A DNA stretch of 64,000 nucleotides from Dryomyza anilis (GCA_951804985.1 OX638130.1:82516583-82580582); one strand, 5' to 3'; positions 33,590-44,812 are shown, numbered from the stretch's first letter. A program made the numbers and translations. The notes: generated from the letters alone by a model not told the origin.

Positions 33590-35100
33590 TTGATCTCGAG
33601 CGAATTGATTGCTCGGCCACAATGCATTATTGCGCACAAAATTAGAAGTTCTTCCAGAACGAGTTCAAACTTTGCCATCGAGTGGCTGGGCCAATTGCAT
33701 ATTGCGTCAGTTTAAATTTTGCACTCAGATATTCCGAACTATTTGTTAGAGAAACACATGGAACAAAGCAATATATATAAAAATAAAACATGAAGAATGC
33801 GCTTAACCTCAATAAACACATACATTTTTCATTTAATCCCTTTTTATTGCATCCTCAAAGCAATGCGCAGCGCTGCGGCAAAACTAAGCAAAAACTCAAA
33901 CAAGCCAAGCGCAACTCGACCAAAAAATGAGCAAAAATATACAAAAAATACATAGAAATCACACAGTGCATATAACAAAAAAAAGGAAGGAAGGAGAACA
34001 AAATCAACAAAAAGGACAACTTATACAAAAGCAATAATATTCAGATACAATAACGCAGATACTCGTGCAGGCAATGCGCCGCAATAATAAGCGTATCTGC
34101 AACCAACACGAGGCCGGCAGCAGCAGCTGCTGTTGGTGATGATGATGAGGCTGAGGCTGGTGCAGCAGCAGCAACCGCAGCATCGACGCAGCCGAAGACG
34201 AGCGCGGTTTGTTATCCTGTTGCCGATCCAGATTTCGATTTCGATCCGCATATTGTTTGCCCGAATTCGCTGCAAGTGCGGCGCAGATTTCGCAGTTCGT
34301 TGCCGCTTTTTGTTGAAACAACAGCATGCGTTCCAAAAGATACAGATACAAATGCAGTTAAAGCGCCAGATACAACTGCAGATACAAATACTGATATTGC
34401 GATACAAGCACGTTCGACAAAACAAATTTTCCCGCGGCGCGTGTGCCTGTGTAAGTGTTTTTCCCCTACGTTATTTGGCGCAAATAATAACAATAAAAAC
34501 CTGGTAATGCTGAGAAAAAATAGCTTTCTTTCATTTTTTATTCGTAAAACGCAGCTCTTGACCTAGTAGTCGCCGCCAGCGCATAAGGCTTCGTTTGAAA
34601 TTCTGCAAATTAATAGCTGCGGCACGTCCCGAACGGCTTGTTGAACTCCGCCACCCCATCGAAACGAACACCGACCATCCTCTGCCATTGTGAGCCATAC
34701 CACGTACCGAAATATCCCACAGTTGAATAAAAATCCGACCCCTCCTCGCAGGTGCTCTTCACACATCGTAACATTTTCATCAAGTCAGGTTGCTGTTGTT
34801 ATTAGCGCTGTTGCCCCATTGTTCGTTCATTCTTTATACTTCGTCCTTTGGTCCTTTCGTGCTTTCGGTGAAGCAGCGTCCGGCGTTTCGTTGGATGCGT
34901 GCGTTGAGCCATGCGTCGGGTCGGGTCCTTCAATTAAATGCAACATTCGAATCACGTTTCGAGGCCATCACTAAACAATTTCCTACGCATTAGCTGTCAA
35001 TGGCCGTTTGGAAGGCGAGTTGGCTGGGGCTGGCGCTGGCACTTGAAAATCTCTAAAAGAATTGAGCCGCTCTGTTGAGGGGCTGGTTTTATAATCTGCT
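33590..35100. other. complex island 6 (largest): candidate regulatory or untranslated DNA
   Basis: About 1.5 kb of balanced DNA with GCA/CAG-rich 34110-34200 and GATACA-type runs at 34330-34400. Five frames on both strands overlap here (for example 34021-34425 minus, 34133-34507 plus). They owe their length to GC-rich, CAG-repeat DNA; none has a recognisable domain. It could contain an untranslated exon. No copies elsewhere. Confidence 0.35.
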
Positions 35101-35495
35101 GGGATTTTGAAACGAGTGAATTTTGCGTCAAATTAGCACTAAAAGGAAATGCGTTCCATCAATAGCATTCTTTGTAGCATTCTCAGTCAATGATAATCGA
35201 AAATGTACCATTTCAATCAGAGATATTTTCTTTCTTTTCTTTTGGGTTCAAGCACCATTTGAGGTGCGTTCTCAATGAACTTTAATTGTAGACCAGTCAT
35301 CGTTATTCGGGTTTCTAAGATGTAGTAGAGAATTTTACAGTTATTCGCATAAATATAAAGAAAAAATATTCGATATTAATTTTAAATAAAATTTATTTTT
35401 TCAAGGATTGTAATGATTACCAAAACCAATATCTTTTTAAACCCGTTCAATTTTAAAAACCGTAAACGTAGTACGGTATTCGTAGTCGATATACC
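35101..35495. other. AT-rich stretch without recognisable genes
   Basis: No coding or repeat signal seen. Confidence 0.4.
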
Positions 35496-35499
35496 ACCT

Positions 35500-36760
35500 G
35501 TGAACGGATTTCCTTAAAATTTGGAGTATATATCCTACAGACCCAGCAGAAGGTCACTATATAGTTTTCGTTGACCACGTCCACTTTTACGCCCATTTTT
35601 ATTCTTGGTGTATACTTCAGATTCACTGCAAAACTACTGAACGTATTTTTCTGAAAATTTACATTACTATGATGTAAAGTCCATGGAGTATTCTAAACCA
35701 TAAATAAAGCGGATTGGTCAAAGGGGAGTGGCACCTTCCATAGAACCCAAAAATTCAGTACACTATATCTCAACCCTAATGGTGTCGATTTCAACTAAAC
35801 TTTTAATTTGGATGTTACTCATCTTACTTAATCTCACCACAAAAATCTCACCACACAAAAACTCACCAAATTAAAATTCACCACACCAAAACTAAATATG
35901 ATTCATCTGCACGGGTTTCGTTAATATTTGGAATATATATCGTACAGACCCAGTAGAAGATCACTGTATAGTTTTCGTCTATCAGACCCACTTTTACGCC
36001 CATTTTTAATGAGGGTGTATAAGTTTAAGATTCAACGCAATATTGCTGAACGTATTTTTCTGAAAACGGTTATTACTATGTATACTATATGGACCCAAGA
36101 GAATCCTAAACTATAATTCAACCAGATTGGACAGATTATAATCATAATAATAGTTTGGCGCTATAGTCCTGTATAGAAGTTCGGCCGAGCTCTCCACCAT
36201 TTTGAGTTGTGCGTGTAATATTTGTACTCAAAGTGGTGGGACCTACAGTTTATTGCTGAATCCGAACGGCGGGTGAGAGCTTTTCATAGGCAATGTTTTA
36301 CTCTCGTAGGTTTGCCATTTACTGACGAGAAGTAGCGCGTTGTTAGCCCCAGTCCAGGCTTGAACCGGGGACCTTTCGGCTCGCAGTCCAACGTTAGTGC
36401 GTTGGACTGTTGGACACTGAGCTACCGCGGCTACTGATTGGACAGATTGGCTCCTCCCAAACATGTCAAAAATTCAAAATGCTGTACCCCAGTACAAATT
36501 TTATCGATTTTAACTAAACTTTAAATTCTGATGTAACTTACTTAACCAAAACTCACACACCAAACTCAACACACTAAAGCTTCACCAAACCAAAAATATA
36601 ATTCAAACCTCTGCACCATGTTCCTTAAAATTTGGAATATATATTGTAGAAACCCAGGAAAAGTTAACAAACTCAATCAGACTAGCAACAATAAATATTA
36701 AAAATATTCTTTATATTAATTAAATCAATCCATATCCTTACGTCCAGCTAGTACAATATA
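35500..36760 (-). mobile_element. family C element (C5), minus strand, internally duplicated and split by SINE D2
   Basis: A unit of about 430 bp recurs: 'ttggaatatatatcgtacag', 'acccacttttacgcccattt', 'aacgtatttttctgaaaa', then 'ctcaccacacaaaaactcac' minisatellite. Units start near 35510, 35915 and 36615. The last 40 bp on the minus strand ('ctggacgtaaggatatgg', 'taatataaagaatattt') match the start of C2 at 48676-48760, which fixes orientation and family. Confidence 0.6.
36138..36435 (-). mobile_element. tRNA-headed SINE (family D), copy D2, with 13-bp TSD
   Basis: Same head, body and ATT-type tail as D1. The 13-bp direct repeat gattggacagatt lies at 36125-36137 and 36436-36448. Inside the tRNA-like head a perfect 10-bp inverted repeat (cagtccaacg/cgttggactg, 36384-36409) has replaced the normal sequence, so the head now contains an extra hairpin. 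Confidence 0.9.
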
Positions 36761-36762
36761 TA

Positions 36763-36853
36763 AAAACCCACTAATAGTTTTTTTTATACAATAAGAAGAT
36801 ACACTAACTGATAAATATATAAAAATGAAGAAAATATTTTAATGTGCTAATGA
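36763..36853. other. short AT-rich spacer
   Basis: No feature seen. Confidence 0.4.
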
Positions 36854-36855
36854 TA

Positions 36856-36981
36856 AGGGTATTCATTTCACTTCGTATCTACTGCGTGTATGCGTTTGTC
36901 GTTAAAACTATAAGCTTTATAGTGTACAATTCTTACGAAATACGCATATATGCAGGCGATACGAAGTGAAATGAATACCCT
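36856..36981. mobile_element. 126-bp palindromic TA-flanked mini-element
   Basis: The first 24 bp (AGGGTATTCATTTCACTTCG + TATC) are perfectly complementary to the last 24 bp (36958-36981). Pairing continues imperfectly inward ('ctgcgtgtatgcg' with 'cgcatatatgcag') to a small inner dyad 'actataagctttatagt'. TA lies directly outside both ends. This fits a short Tc1/mariner-type palindromic MITE. A hairpin RNA precursor is the alternative. Confidence 0.65.
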
Positions 36982-36983
36982 TA

Positions 36984-37087
36984 ATATTTATTCCCAATTA
37001 TATTTCTATGCTTTTTTTGTAATTTTGAGATATATTAGACTGATACTAAATTTTGACGCATTTTGCTTTATTTTACAATTGATTAAG
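36984..37087. other. short AT-rich spacer
   Basis: No feature seen. Confidence 0.4.
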
Positions 37088-37146
37088 ATATTGTTACGAA
37101 AATTCAATCTACAGAAAACTGTTCTACAAAGAAAACTGTGTACAAT

Positions 37147-38167
37147 TTTGTGAGATTCCACAAGGAACACATTGCGGGCCACTATTGGTTTTAATATTTA
37201 TAAATGATTTACCTCAACATATAACTTTTTCGAAATGTTTAATGTTCGCAGATGACAATAAACTGCTTTCTACGATTACTAATTTATCTGATGTCTTTAA
37301 ACTTCAAAAAGATTTTGTGATTTTGCAAAACTGGTGCACTTCAAATAATCTATTTTTAAATGTTGACAAATGTAATGTTGTTTCATATTCTAAATGTGCT
37401 AATCCATATATTTTTGATTATTCAATAAATAATCATAGATTGGTTCGAAAACATGACATACAATATTTAGTAGTGATATTTGACTCTAAATTAAAGTTTA
37501 ATTTACATTTTGACTATATCATTTCAAAAGCATATTTCATGCTTGGTTTCATTAAAAGAAACACAGTTCACTTTAAAGATCCATTGACTCTTAAAGTATT
37601 ATATGTGTCACTTGTTCATAGTATATTAGACTACTGTTCAATAATATGGAATCCGTATTTGAATAAACTTTCCATAAAATACGCTCTTTACAAAAGTCAT
37701 TGGCCCGATGGTCTTCCGTCTTATGATGCCAGACGTAAATTGCTGGGCTTGCAATCTTTAAAAGATCGAAGGACATATTTTTCGCTAATGTTTGTATATA
37801 AAATGTTGTCAGGCAAATTGGTTTGTACAGAAATTTAAAATCTTTTTCATATTTATGTTCCGTCCAGAACTTTAAGGCAAAATCCTTTGATTTCTGAAAA
37901 TGTTCATAGAACAAACTACGAATTTAATGAACCAATAACAAGATGCATAAGATTATGTAATAGCTTCTCACCAATTTTAAATTTTAATGTAAATGAACAT
38001 AGATTTAAGCTTAATTGATTTATATTGTTTAATTAATATGAATATATATTAAATTGTTAAATTGCCAATTTTCATATTAATCATGATTCATGTCAATTTA
38101 ATGTTAAGATAATAATGTAATCTGTAAGGGACTTTAGCCCAGTAGATGTAATGAAATAAATAAAATA
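37147..38167 (+). mobile_element. 5'-truncated Jockey-like LINE with RT fragment, nested in the LTR
   Basis: One frame (about 37140-37838) covers the catalytic half of a reverse transcriptase: IPQGTHCGPLLVLIFINDLP, the catalytic block MFADDNKL (FADD), LQNWCTSNNLFLNVDKC, and the thumb (LDYCSIIWNPYLN, LPSYDARRKLLGLQSL). A frameshift near 37830-37848 moves the C-terminus (YVPSRTLRQNPLI, TRCIRLCNSF) into another frame ending near 38018. Part of the 'iervQrkFL' segment seems deleted before KYALYKSHW. The 3' UTR ends in 'gaaataaataaaataaaa'. Upstream RT motifs and ORF1 are absent. It is a different family from the LINE at 1-669. Confidence 0.88.
37185..37838 (+). pseudogene. reverse transcriptase fragment (LINE ORF2, broken)
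   Basis: The uninterrupted part of the RT frame. FADD at about residues 22-25 is the metal-binding catalytic pair. Length is about 217 residues against roughly 850-900 for a complete ORF2, so the endonuclease and N-terminal RT motifs are missing. The reading frame in fact continues upstream into LTR sequence, and the C-terminus is lost to a frameshift. It is not functional. Confidence 0.85.
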
Positions 38168-38639
38168 AAAACACTCTTTGGTTTTGATTTAAATTATAAC
38201 AATTAACTTTATTAATTCACTTTAATAAGCAACTTTACTAATAACAAATTCTAACAACTTCTGCATGTCCACAATTTAATTTGACACTGATCACACACGC
38301 GATGTACTCGACCACTTTCCAATCACTACTGAAGTGCTGTGCCTCAGATGCGGCGTCCTTATATACTGCATGCATCAGTTCGAACACGTTTCGACATGTA
38401 TCGAGAACCTTCTACTCGTTTCGTGAATGACGTATGCTATTGGCATCTCATTCGCACTCATGTGTTTTAATGTGCTGATCTTCTAACTCTTTCTCGCACA
38501 TTGCCTCAGTGCGCTGAATTGTCATCCGTCTTATTTACTCTTGCACAGTGGGTCAAATTACCGCTGTTCGTAACAATATATTTGGCTTGCCTTTTTTTCC
38601 TTTTTGGCCTTAATATCATCAAACGAAAATGTGCAATTC

Positions 38640-38760
38640 CTCATCATTCTTCTCATCATTTTTCTCATCATTGTTTTCATCATTTTTGGTTTATTCATCT
38701 TCAATTTTTCGTCGGTCTGCATTTTACTCATCATTTGGTGATGAGAAAAATTGAAGATCA
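38640..38760. repeat. TCATCATT-type microsatellite with a 14-bp perfect inverted repeat
   Basis: An irregular (TCATCATT)n tract runs into an inverted repeat: atcttcaatttttc (38697-38710) pairs with gaaaaattgaagat (38745-38758), and an inner dyad ctcatca/tgatgag lies at 38727-38745. Confidence 0.55.
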
Positions 38761-38779
38761 AAAATAATCTATTAATCGA

Positions 38780-39234
38780 ATTTCTGATGTTTATTGACTA
38801 ATTCGTTTACGTTTCGTTTTAAGTTATGAGGCGGTAATAATTAAAATTAAAATTTAATGTAAAATCCGAAATCGACATTGAAACTATATTTTGGAATCCC
38901 TAAGCAAATTTAAATTTTCCTTCTTACAGAATTGCTATTTTAAATTCTGTAACAATGTCTCGATGTCTCTTTTTCTATTTTTGAAATATTGCCCTATCAA
39001 AGATTTGTGGCAAGAATCGAATGGAAATCGCTTTGCTCATTATCGATTTATTTCAATCTGCGTTTTTGTCAGTCAGCTTTATTCATCTCCCTCGCAAAGG
39101 AAACCAATTTCAAATTATGAAAATCATCGAGGATATAAATAAAATTACACCTACGACTCATAGATAGTGCAATATCTAACTATAACCGATAACATGTATA
39201 ATGCTATTTTAAACAAAATTTGTATTTTGTAATT
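38780..39234. other. AT-rich stretch without recognisable genes
   Basis: The frame at 38891-39142 has no recognisable motif. Confidence 0.4.
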
Positions 39235-40065
39235 TTTCATTCCAATTTCCATTCCTTAAATTTGATCAAGTGAAACAACGTAAATATTTGCAAGTGGCGG
39301 CTAATTTTGAAGACAGCTTTCACTGCGGCTCGTGCTGCCAATGCAGCTGCAGTGATGGACAAATTAAAATGCGGCGCCCAGCAGATCCGGCTGTTGCTGC
39401 CGATGAACTTCGCGCTTTGTCGGTTGAAGCGAAGTGACGAGAACAGGAGCAAGGTTTTGTAAACGAGTCGAATGCCGAGAAAATGCAGAACAGCAACACG
39501 AATTAATGAGCAAAACCACAAAATCATGCAACGATATAATGAAGCCATGACCAGGCAGGAACCACTGACTCACTGCATGAGTTCGAGCCATCGCTGTGTG
39601 TGTTGTGTGTGTGCGTGCGTGTCATTTGCACAATATGCATGTGTCTGTGAGTCGTGCGAGTTTTCACCATAAGTAACTCCATTTACAGCATAAAGGAAAC
39701 TCTTCCTTTTGTGGCCCAAAACACATTCACACTATGCCGCACTCGCACACGAACACTCGTCATCGACTGGCACCGCTTCGTCCCACTGTCATTGGTACAA
39801 CATGTTCAACAACAGCATAAAACGTGCGAAACGAAAACGAACTCAATTTGTGAGGCGAAGCGTGTGCCGCTCGTATGCAGCATCAGCAACAGTAACAGCC
39901 TCAGCACCAACTCTGGAAGGCAGACGCATCCGTAGCTGAGATACACACAGACAGACACATAGACCTCTTGCTCGTCAGACGTTTTACGAAATTTCATTTT
40001 TGTTGGAAATTCGCATAAATTTGCGAAAATACACGTACTTGCAACAAATGCACAGTGGAACAAAT
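39235..40065. other. complex island 7: candidate regulatory or untranslated DNA
   Basis: Balanced, apparently unique, with TGTG/CACA runs and CAACA motifs. On the plus strand a frame of about 60-70 codons from about 39230 to 39437 contains a cysteine cluster (HCGSCCQCSCSDG) but lacks an ATG and matches no family I know. Overlapping minus-strand frames (39237-39548, 39364-39591) show that open frames here are not diagnostic. Confidence 0.35.
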
Positions 40066-40690
40066 TAAGAGAAAAAATAATTTATCCAAAATCTAATGTA
40101 ATAAATATTATAATTAAATATTTTGTCATTTAGAGCGATGGTACGATGAAAAAAACAAAATAGGAATGGTTAAGTCACATGGGAAATATTGAAGCAGAGA
40201 TATTTTGAGAGCTGGCCTAATGAAGTTGGTGAGATTTGTCGATCTAAGCCGGCTATAACTATCATAAACCACTAAGCAAATCCACAAAAACTTTTAACTT
40301 TTACGAAACCGTATTAAGCTAAACTGAATAAATATTGCAAAAAGAAAGTAAAATTTCCAGAAAAACGTCAACCACGACCGAAAAAGTTCAAAATGCTTAA
40401 ATCTTTAAAATAACGATGGATTTGGAATCTTAAATATGTTAATCTAAATATCTGAAAAGAAAAATCCTAATCCGTTAACGATAACGTATAAAAAAATATT
40501 CATAAAGTTAAGTTTCTATACAACTTTTATATATACCAATTTTTCATGTACTTTGAGTAACGAAATTAATTAATTTGAAAGAAATAAAGATACAAAATAT
40601 TATGTTCTGTTTTTTCAGACAACCTTAGCTAATATTTCTAAAGCTTAAAAATAGGCATTGAAATTTAAACTAGTAATTCTAGACAATTTT
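40066..40690. other. AT-rich stretch without recognisable genes
   Basis: No coding signal; 40165-40260 vaguely resembles a family A/B tail ('aagtcacatgggaaat', 'gccggctataactatcat') on the minus strand, too short to call. Confidence 0.35.
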
Positions 40691-42265
40691 TGACAGCTAA
40701 TTTAAATCTGTCACGTCCGTAACTTTGAGTACCAAAAGTGTAAAACTACAGTATGTATAAAAATATCAAAAATATATAAACCTTAAAAAAACCTCTGGAT
40801 ATTCGAATCGTACATCACTTTTTATTTCGTAATAATGATTATTAATATTGTCAGATATAAAATAAAAAAAAAATAAAAAATTTTGCAAAAAATAGTAGTG
40901 CAAATTTTCATACAGAACATCCGGAATTATTCTGTGATTTATTACGAAAAAACTATAACCTTTAGGAACAAAGTGTACATATACACAAATTAAGTAAATT
41001 ATTTCAGCTATCTTTTTAAATTATCCAAAAAAAATAATTTGTATGCAAAAAATATATTTAAAAATAGAAAGAAATTTTTGTCCCGTCCGGAATTTTTCTG
41101 CAATGCCGGAGATTCATTTTCGAACTCGGGCAGTTAAAAAGGTTTTAGCAAACCTCAACATTAACAAAGCCTCTGGGCCAGATGGCATATCTGTCCATGT
41201 GTGATTTTAATGCAAGCAAGACCTAGTGTTGTCTGTTATCTCACATAAGAATGGATTCACCCCTCCCTCCCCTCAATATGGGTGCTATGGATATTGCGCA
41301 GTCAGCTTCTCTTGACGTTCTGGGCATATCAATTCAATGTGATCTCCGTTGGAATGACCACATATTTGATGTGTCAAAAGAAGCGGCCAAGTGCCTCGGT
41401 TTACTGAAACGGTGTAAGACATACTTCACTCCTGCTGACTTACGCACTGTCTACATTACCTATATTCGGCCTAAGATGGAATACAACTCGCACATATGGG
41501 CAGGGGCTTCTAAATCTTCTTTGGAGTTCCTGGACCGAATTCAACAACGTGCAATATATTTAATAGGAGATTAAAATATTTCATCCTCTATTGGCTCTCT
41601 TGAGCACCGAAGGACCGTTGGTTGAGTAAGCCTGTTTTATAGGTATTACAATGGTAAGTGTTCGAGGGAGACACATGGCCTGATTCCACCAGGTCGTGTG
41701 TTCTCTCGTTCTACTCGGGCATCGAACCAAGCCCACCCCTTCGTAGTCCACTCGGCTCTCAACAGAATCACGCATTATAGAGAGAATTCGTTTTTCAGTC
41801 GCACGATTCGTTTGTGGGTCAATCTCCCTGCGTCTGTTTTTCCCGACATTTTTGATATTGGCAAATTCAAAACAAATATTCACCGACACTACCTCATCTT
41901 TCCTCCCTTCCTCTAACCATAATCCTTTCCTACGATCAACACTGTGCTTTGCTTAAATAGGGGGCATCCCCTGAGTGTTGGTTAATCTGTAAAAAAAAAA
42001 AAATTGTACGCAAAATCTGCTGACTTTTTGGAATATTCATGTGAACCTCAAAATGAACTTCCATTTTTGTCCCGTCCAAAACGACAACTATTTAATTTAT
42101 ATCTTTTTATCTACCGTATAGAATTCTCTAATTTTTTGCATATGTTTAATCCTATTTAAATACCACTTACACAAAAAATCAAGTTAACTAATTAATTGTC
42201 CTTCGAGATATTAAAGTTTTAATCATACGAATGTTTCGTCCGGAACACCAGGAAATGCCCATATG
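40690..42265. repeat. repeat G, copy 2, interrupted by a LINE
   Basis: Before the LINE: 'acatccggaattattctgtg', 'aactataacctttaggaac', 'ttttgtcccgtccggaattt'. After it: 'aaatctgctgactttttgg', 'ttgtcccgtccaaaacg', 'catacgaatgtttcgtccgg' and 'aggaaatgcccatatg'. The blocks are collinear with 1690-2130, which has no LINE between them. Confidence 0.6.
41101..42003 (+). mobile_element. Jockey-like LINE copy 2, internally deleted and stop-containing, nested in repeat G
   Basis: The same family as 1-669. It starts inside the RT domain: 41141-41197 encodes LANLNINKASGPDGIS, an early fingers-domain motif. It then jumps to the thumb (MDSPLPPLNMG..., LGISIQCDLRWNDHIFDVSK), so the central RT with its catalytic block is deleted. 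Stops interrupt the frame at 41572-41574 and near 41622. The C-terminal frame resumes at 41698 (FSRSTRASNQAHPFVVHSAL), and a 3' UTR with 'gggggcatcccctgagtgtt' leads to an A tail at 41989-42003. Confidence 0.87.
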
Positions 42266-43130
42266 TTTTTCATGTACGAGCAAAAGCAAATGTATTTGTT
42301 TATTATTGCAATATAAAATAGTTTTGTACCAATTTATTCAAACGTCTTCGACTATGAGGCAGAACGGCCACTTTCCGTTGAATTCAGTAAACAAGGATTT
42401 TTCATTTATTTTGTAGTTAAGGAAGAAATTAAAAATTTACGTATTCGTAATGATTTTGTCACGCTTTCAAAGGAAAATATACAAATACAATTATGTTATA
42501 GTCTTAATTTTAATAAAATTCCAAAATGTTGTTACAGACGTTATCTTTCATCGTGGAATACCCTGTCGTTTGTTAATGAGAGCTTCCCATGTTGGTTTCA
42601 GAAAGAGATAAATGTATTCTTCTCATTATATTTTTTTGAAGAAATCCATCTTGCGACTACAGTTTAATGAGTCACACGAAGCTGTAAACGCCTTTGGAAA
42701 TATGACGTCCTTAGCTATCTTATACTTCCATATCAAAATGTATCAAAAATGCGACTGGCCTATGGTAAATTTCGTATTTCAAAACATTTTTTAAGAAAAA
42801 AATAAATGGTATTTCGTCAAAGAATCCATTTTTTTTATACAATTTTGTCCCTCAAAAAGGCAGGTGAAATCAAACACATAATTTCACACCGTATATGCTA
42901 CATAAGTTGTTAATAGAGATTCATAATTTATTTTCGTAATCTTAAAGAAGATACATGGCGTTGCATAAATGGCATACAATTTGGATTAATAACTAATAGA
43001 CAAGTTTTATTAAAAATTACCCTCTTTCATTTATTCAAATATCAAATTTATATACGGTTCTTTTTTATCGTAACTACAAAGTTGATTAAAAACCATAGAA
43101 ATAGTGACTACACCATTTAGAAATACTTAT
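42266..43130. other. AT-rich stretch without recognisable genes
   Basis: Slightly complex near 42530-42720 but without a recognisable frame; possibly old transposon DNA. Confidence 0.4.
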
Positions 43131-43134
43131 AACT

Positions 43135-43325
43135 CAGAACAGATCAATTGTAATTAAGAAATTCCATTTGGAATTCAAAAGACATCAGTTGTTATTTGGA
43201 AATTCCATTTTATATTTAGAATACACAAAACTTTCCATTTGGAATTCAGAAAATATCAATTGATATTCATAACTCTCCATTAGGATTTTAGATAATTTTC
43301 AGTTGATATTTTTTGAGTATTTTTT
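43135..43325. repeat. degenerate tandem repeat ('ttccatttggaattcaga')
   Basis: Three to four units of 40-60 bp combining 'aactttccatttggaattca' and 'atcaattgatatt'-type dyads. Its style resembles the TA-flanked dyad arrays, but no terminus was found. Confidence 0.5.
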
Positions 43326-43355
43326 TTTTAAACAAACGCGAATTATTATATATAC

Positions 43356-43840
43356 TGTTACGAAAATTCAGTCTACGGAAAACTGTTCTACGAGTTCATA
43401 TCGCTGGATTGTGTACAAAATAAAAACACTCTTATATTTGGTTTAAATTATAACAATTAACTTTATTAATTCACTTTAATAAACAACTTTACTAATAACA
43501 AATTCTAACAACTGCTGCATGTCCCCAATTTTACTTGACATTGATCACACGAGATGCACTCGACCACTTTCCAATCACTACTGAAGTGCTGTACCTCTGA
43601 TGCGACTCCCTTATATACTGCATGCATTAGTTCGACACGTTTCGACAAGCTTCGACTTGTTTCGAGAACCTTCTACTCGTTTCGTGAATGACGCATGCTA
43701 TTGGCATCTCATTCGCACTCATGTGTTTCAATGTGCTGATCTTCCATCTCTTTCTCGCACACTTCCTCAGTGCGCTGAATGATCTTCCGTCTTTTTGTTG
43801 ATTGCTTGCACTATGGGGCAAATTACACCATTTCGTAACA
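43356..43840 (-). mobile_element. solo LTR (485 bp), intact, 4-bp TSD
   Basis: Runs from TGTTACGAAAATTCAGTC to ATTTCGTAACA; the 4-bp repeat atac flanks it (43352-43355 and 43841-43844). On the minus strand there is TATATAAG at 43617-43610 and AATAAA at 43467-43462, in the order expected for U3, R and U5. Inverted terminal bases are TGTTACGAAA/TTTCGTAACA. The solo state reflects recombination between the two LTRs of a former Ty3/Gypsy-like element. Confidence 0.83.
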
Positions 43841-43859
43841 ATACATATATATTTTTTTT

Positions 43860-44812
43860 AGTCAAAATTATTTTTTTTTTAAAAGTACTTTCCTGCAGCT
43901 TTTTTTTGGAAATATAGGTTTTAATAATTTATTTAAATTTTTATGTGAGAAATAAAAATTACTGAAAAATATAGGCTTTAGTGGAGACATTCATGCACAT
44001 GGCGGCTAAACAAAACGGAAAATCGAAAAATGGACTTCGGATTCTTGTTTCTCGTACCATAATTACCCTAAACCAATATTCACATAACAAAAAAACAAGC
44101 TATTTCTATCTTGCCGATTAAAGGGTTAAGATCGTTTATTAGTATCACAAGAACACGTGCTCTCACGTGCTTCTCGCATATTAAACTAAGAAATATATAA
44201 AATTTAAAGTCTCTACCTTCTGCATATGATTTCACATATTTATTTATAACTCTGGAACCAATACGAATACACCTATGGAATTTGAAAATAAATGTTAAGA
44301 AGAAAATCAGCAATAACATATATTTTTTGACATTTTTAAAAATATGAGTTTTTGAGAAACATCTTTCCAAAGTTTAGATTATGTGATAATGACCTTTAAC
44401 CTTTAGACCTTTCAAATGATACCTCAATAAACCTTGTACATAAACTAGTTTTTAAGATAAATGTAATTAAGTAAACCCACCTTTGTGAGTTTTCACCTAT
44501 TTTTGCACTTTTTAAGCCGCCATATTTCGGGAACCATAAAAGCTAGAGGTCCAAAATTTATAATATGTGTTAGTTTAATAAGAAAGAGCATTTGTACGAA
44601 ATTTAAATTATTTCTGAGCGGGTAGAGTTCGTTGATTGGAAATTGAATATCCATTACTCAAAATATTCTTTTGAAATATTCAAAATTTTCACCTCTCGGT
44701 ACAATGTTCAATGTTGCCGTTGTTCAAATTAATAATATATTTTTAGTCCTAATAAAAATATCAAGGGGTGTTAAAAAATGTGTGACACCCTTATAACAAA
44801 GGCAATGATCAT
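43860..44812. other. AT-rich stretch without recognisable genes
   Basis: Frame 44080-44370 (minus) has no known motif. No shared repeat. Confidence 0.4.

Larger units (their letters stand above)
37092..38575 (-). mobile_element. solo LTR (about 0.46 kb) interrupted by a LINE, 4-bp TSD
   Basis: The ends TGTTACGAAAATTC and TTCGTAACA match LTR2 (43356-43840). The 4-bp repeat atat flanks it (37088-37091 and 38576-38579). On the minus strand it carries a TATA box ('gcagtatataagg') and downstream AATAAA signals, so the LTR is oriented minus. A truncated LINE lies inside, between 37147 and 38167. TGTTACG ends with 4-bp TSDs fit a Ty3/Gypsy-type LTR retrotransposon. No internal gag/pol remains. Confidence 0.82.

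Noticed and set aside
34021..34507. Two overlapping frames of 124 and 134 codons as a host exon
   Set aside because: Frames are open on both strands at once in GC/CAG-rich DNA, peptides are low-complexity, and no domain is recognisable; kept only as part of a complex island.
37591..37914. 107-codon minus-strand frame
   Set aside because: Antisense to the LINE reverse transcriptase fragment; a shadow frame.
40165..40265. Additional family A/B tail fragment
   Set aside because: Only scattered matches such as 'aagtcacatggg'; no head, hairpin or core.
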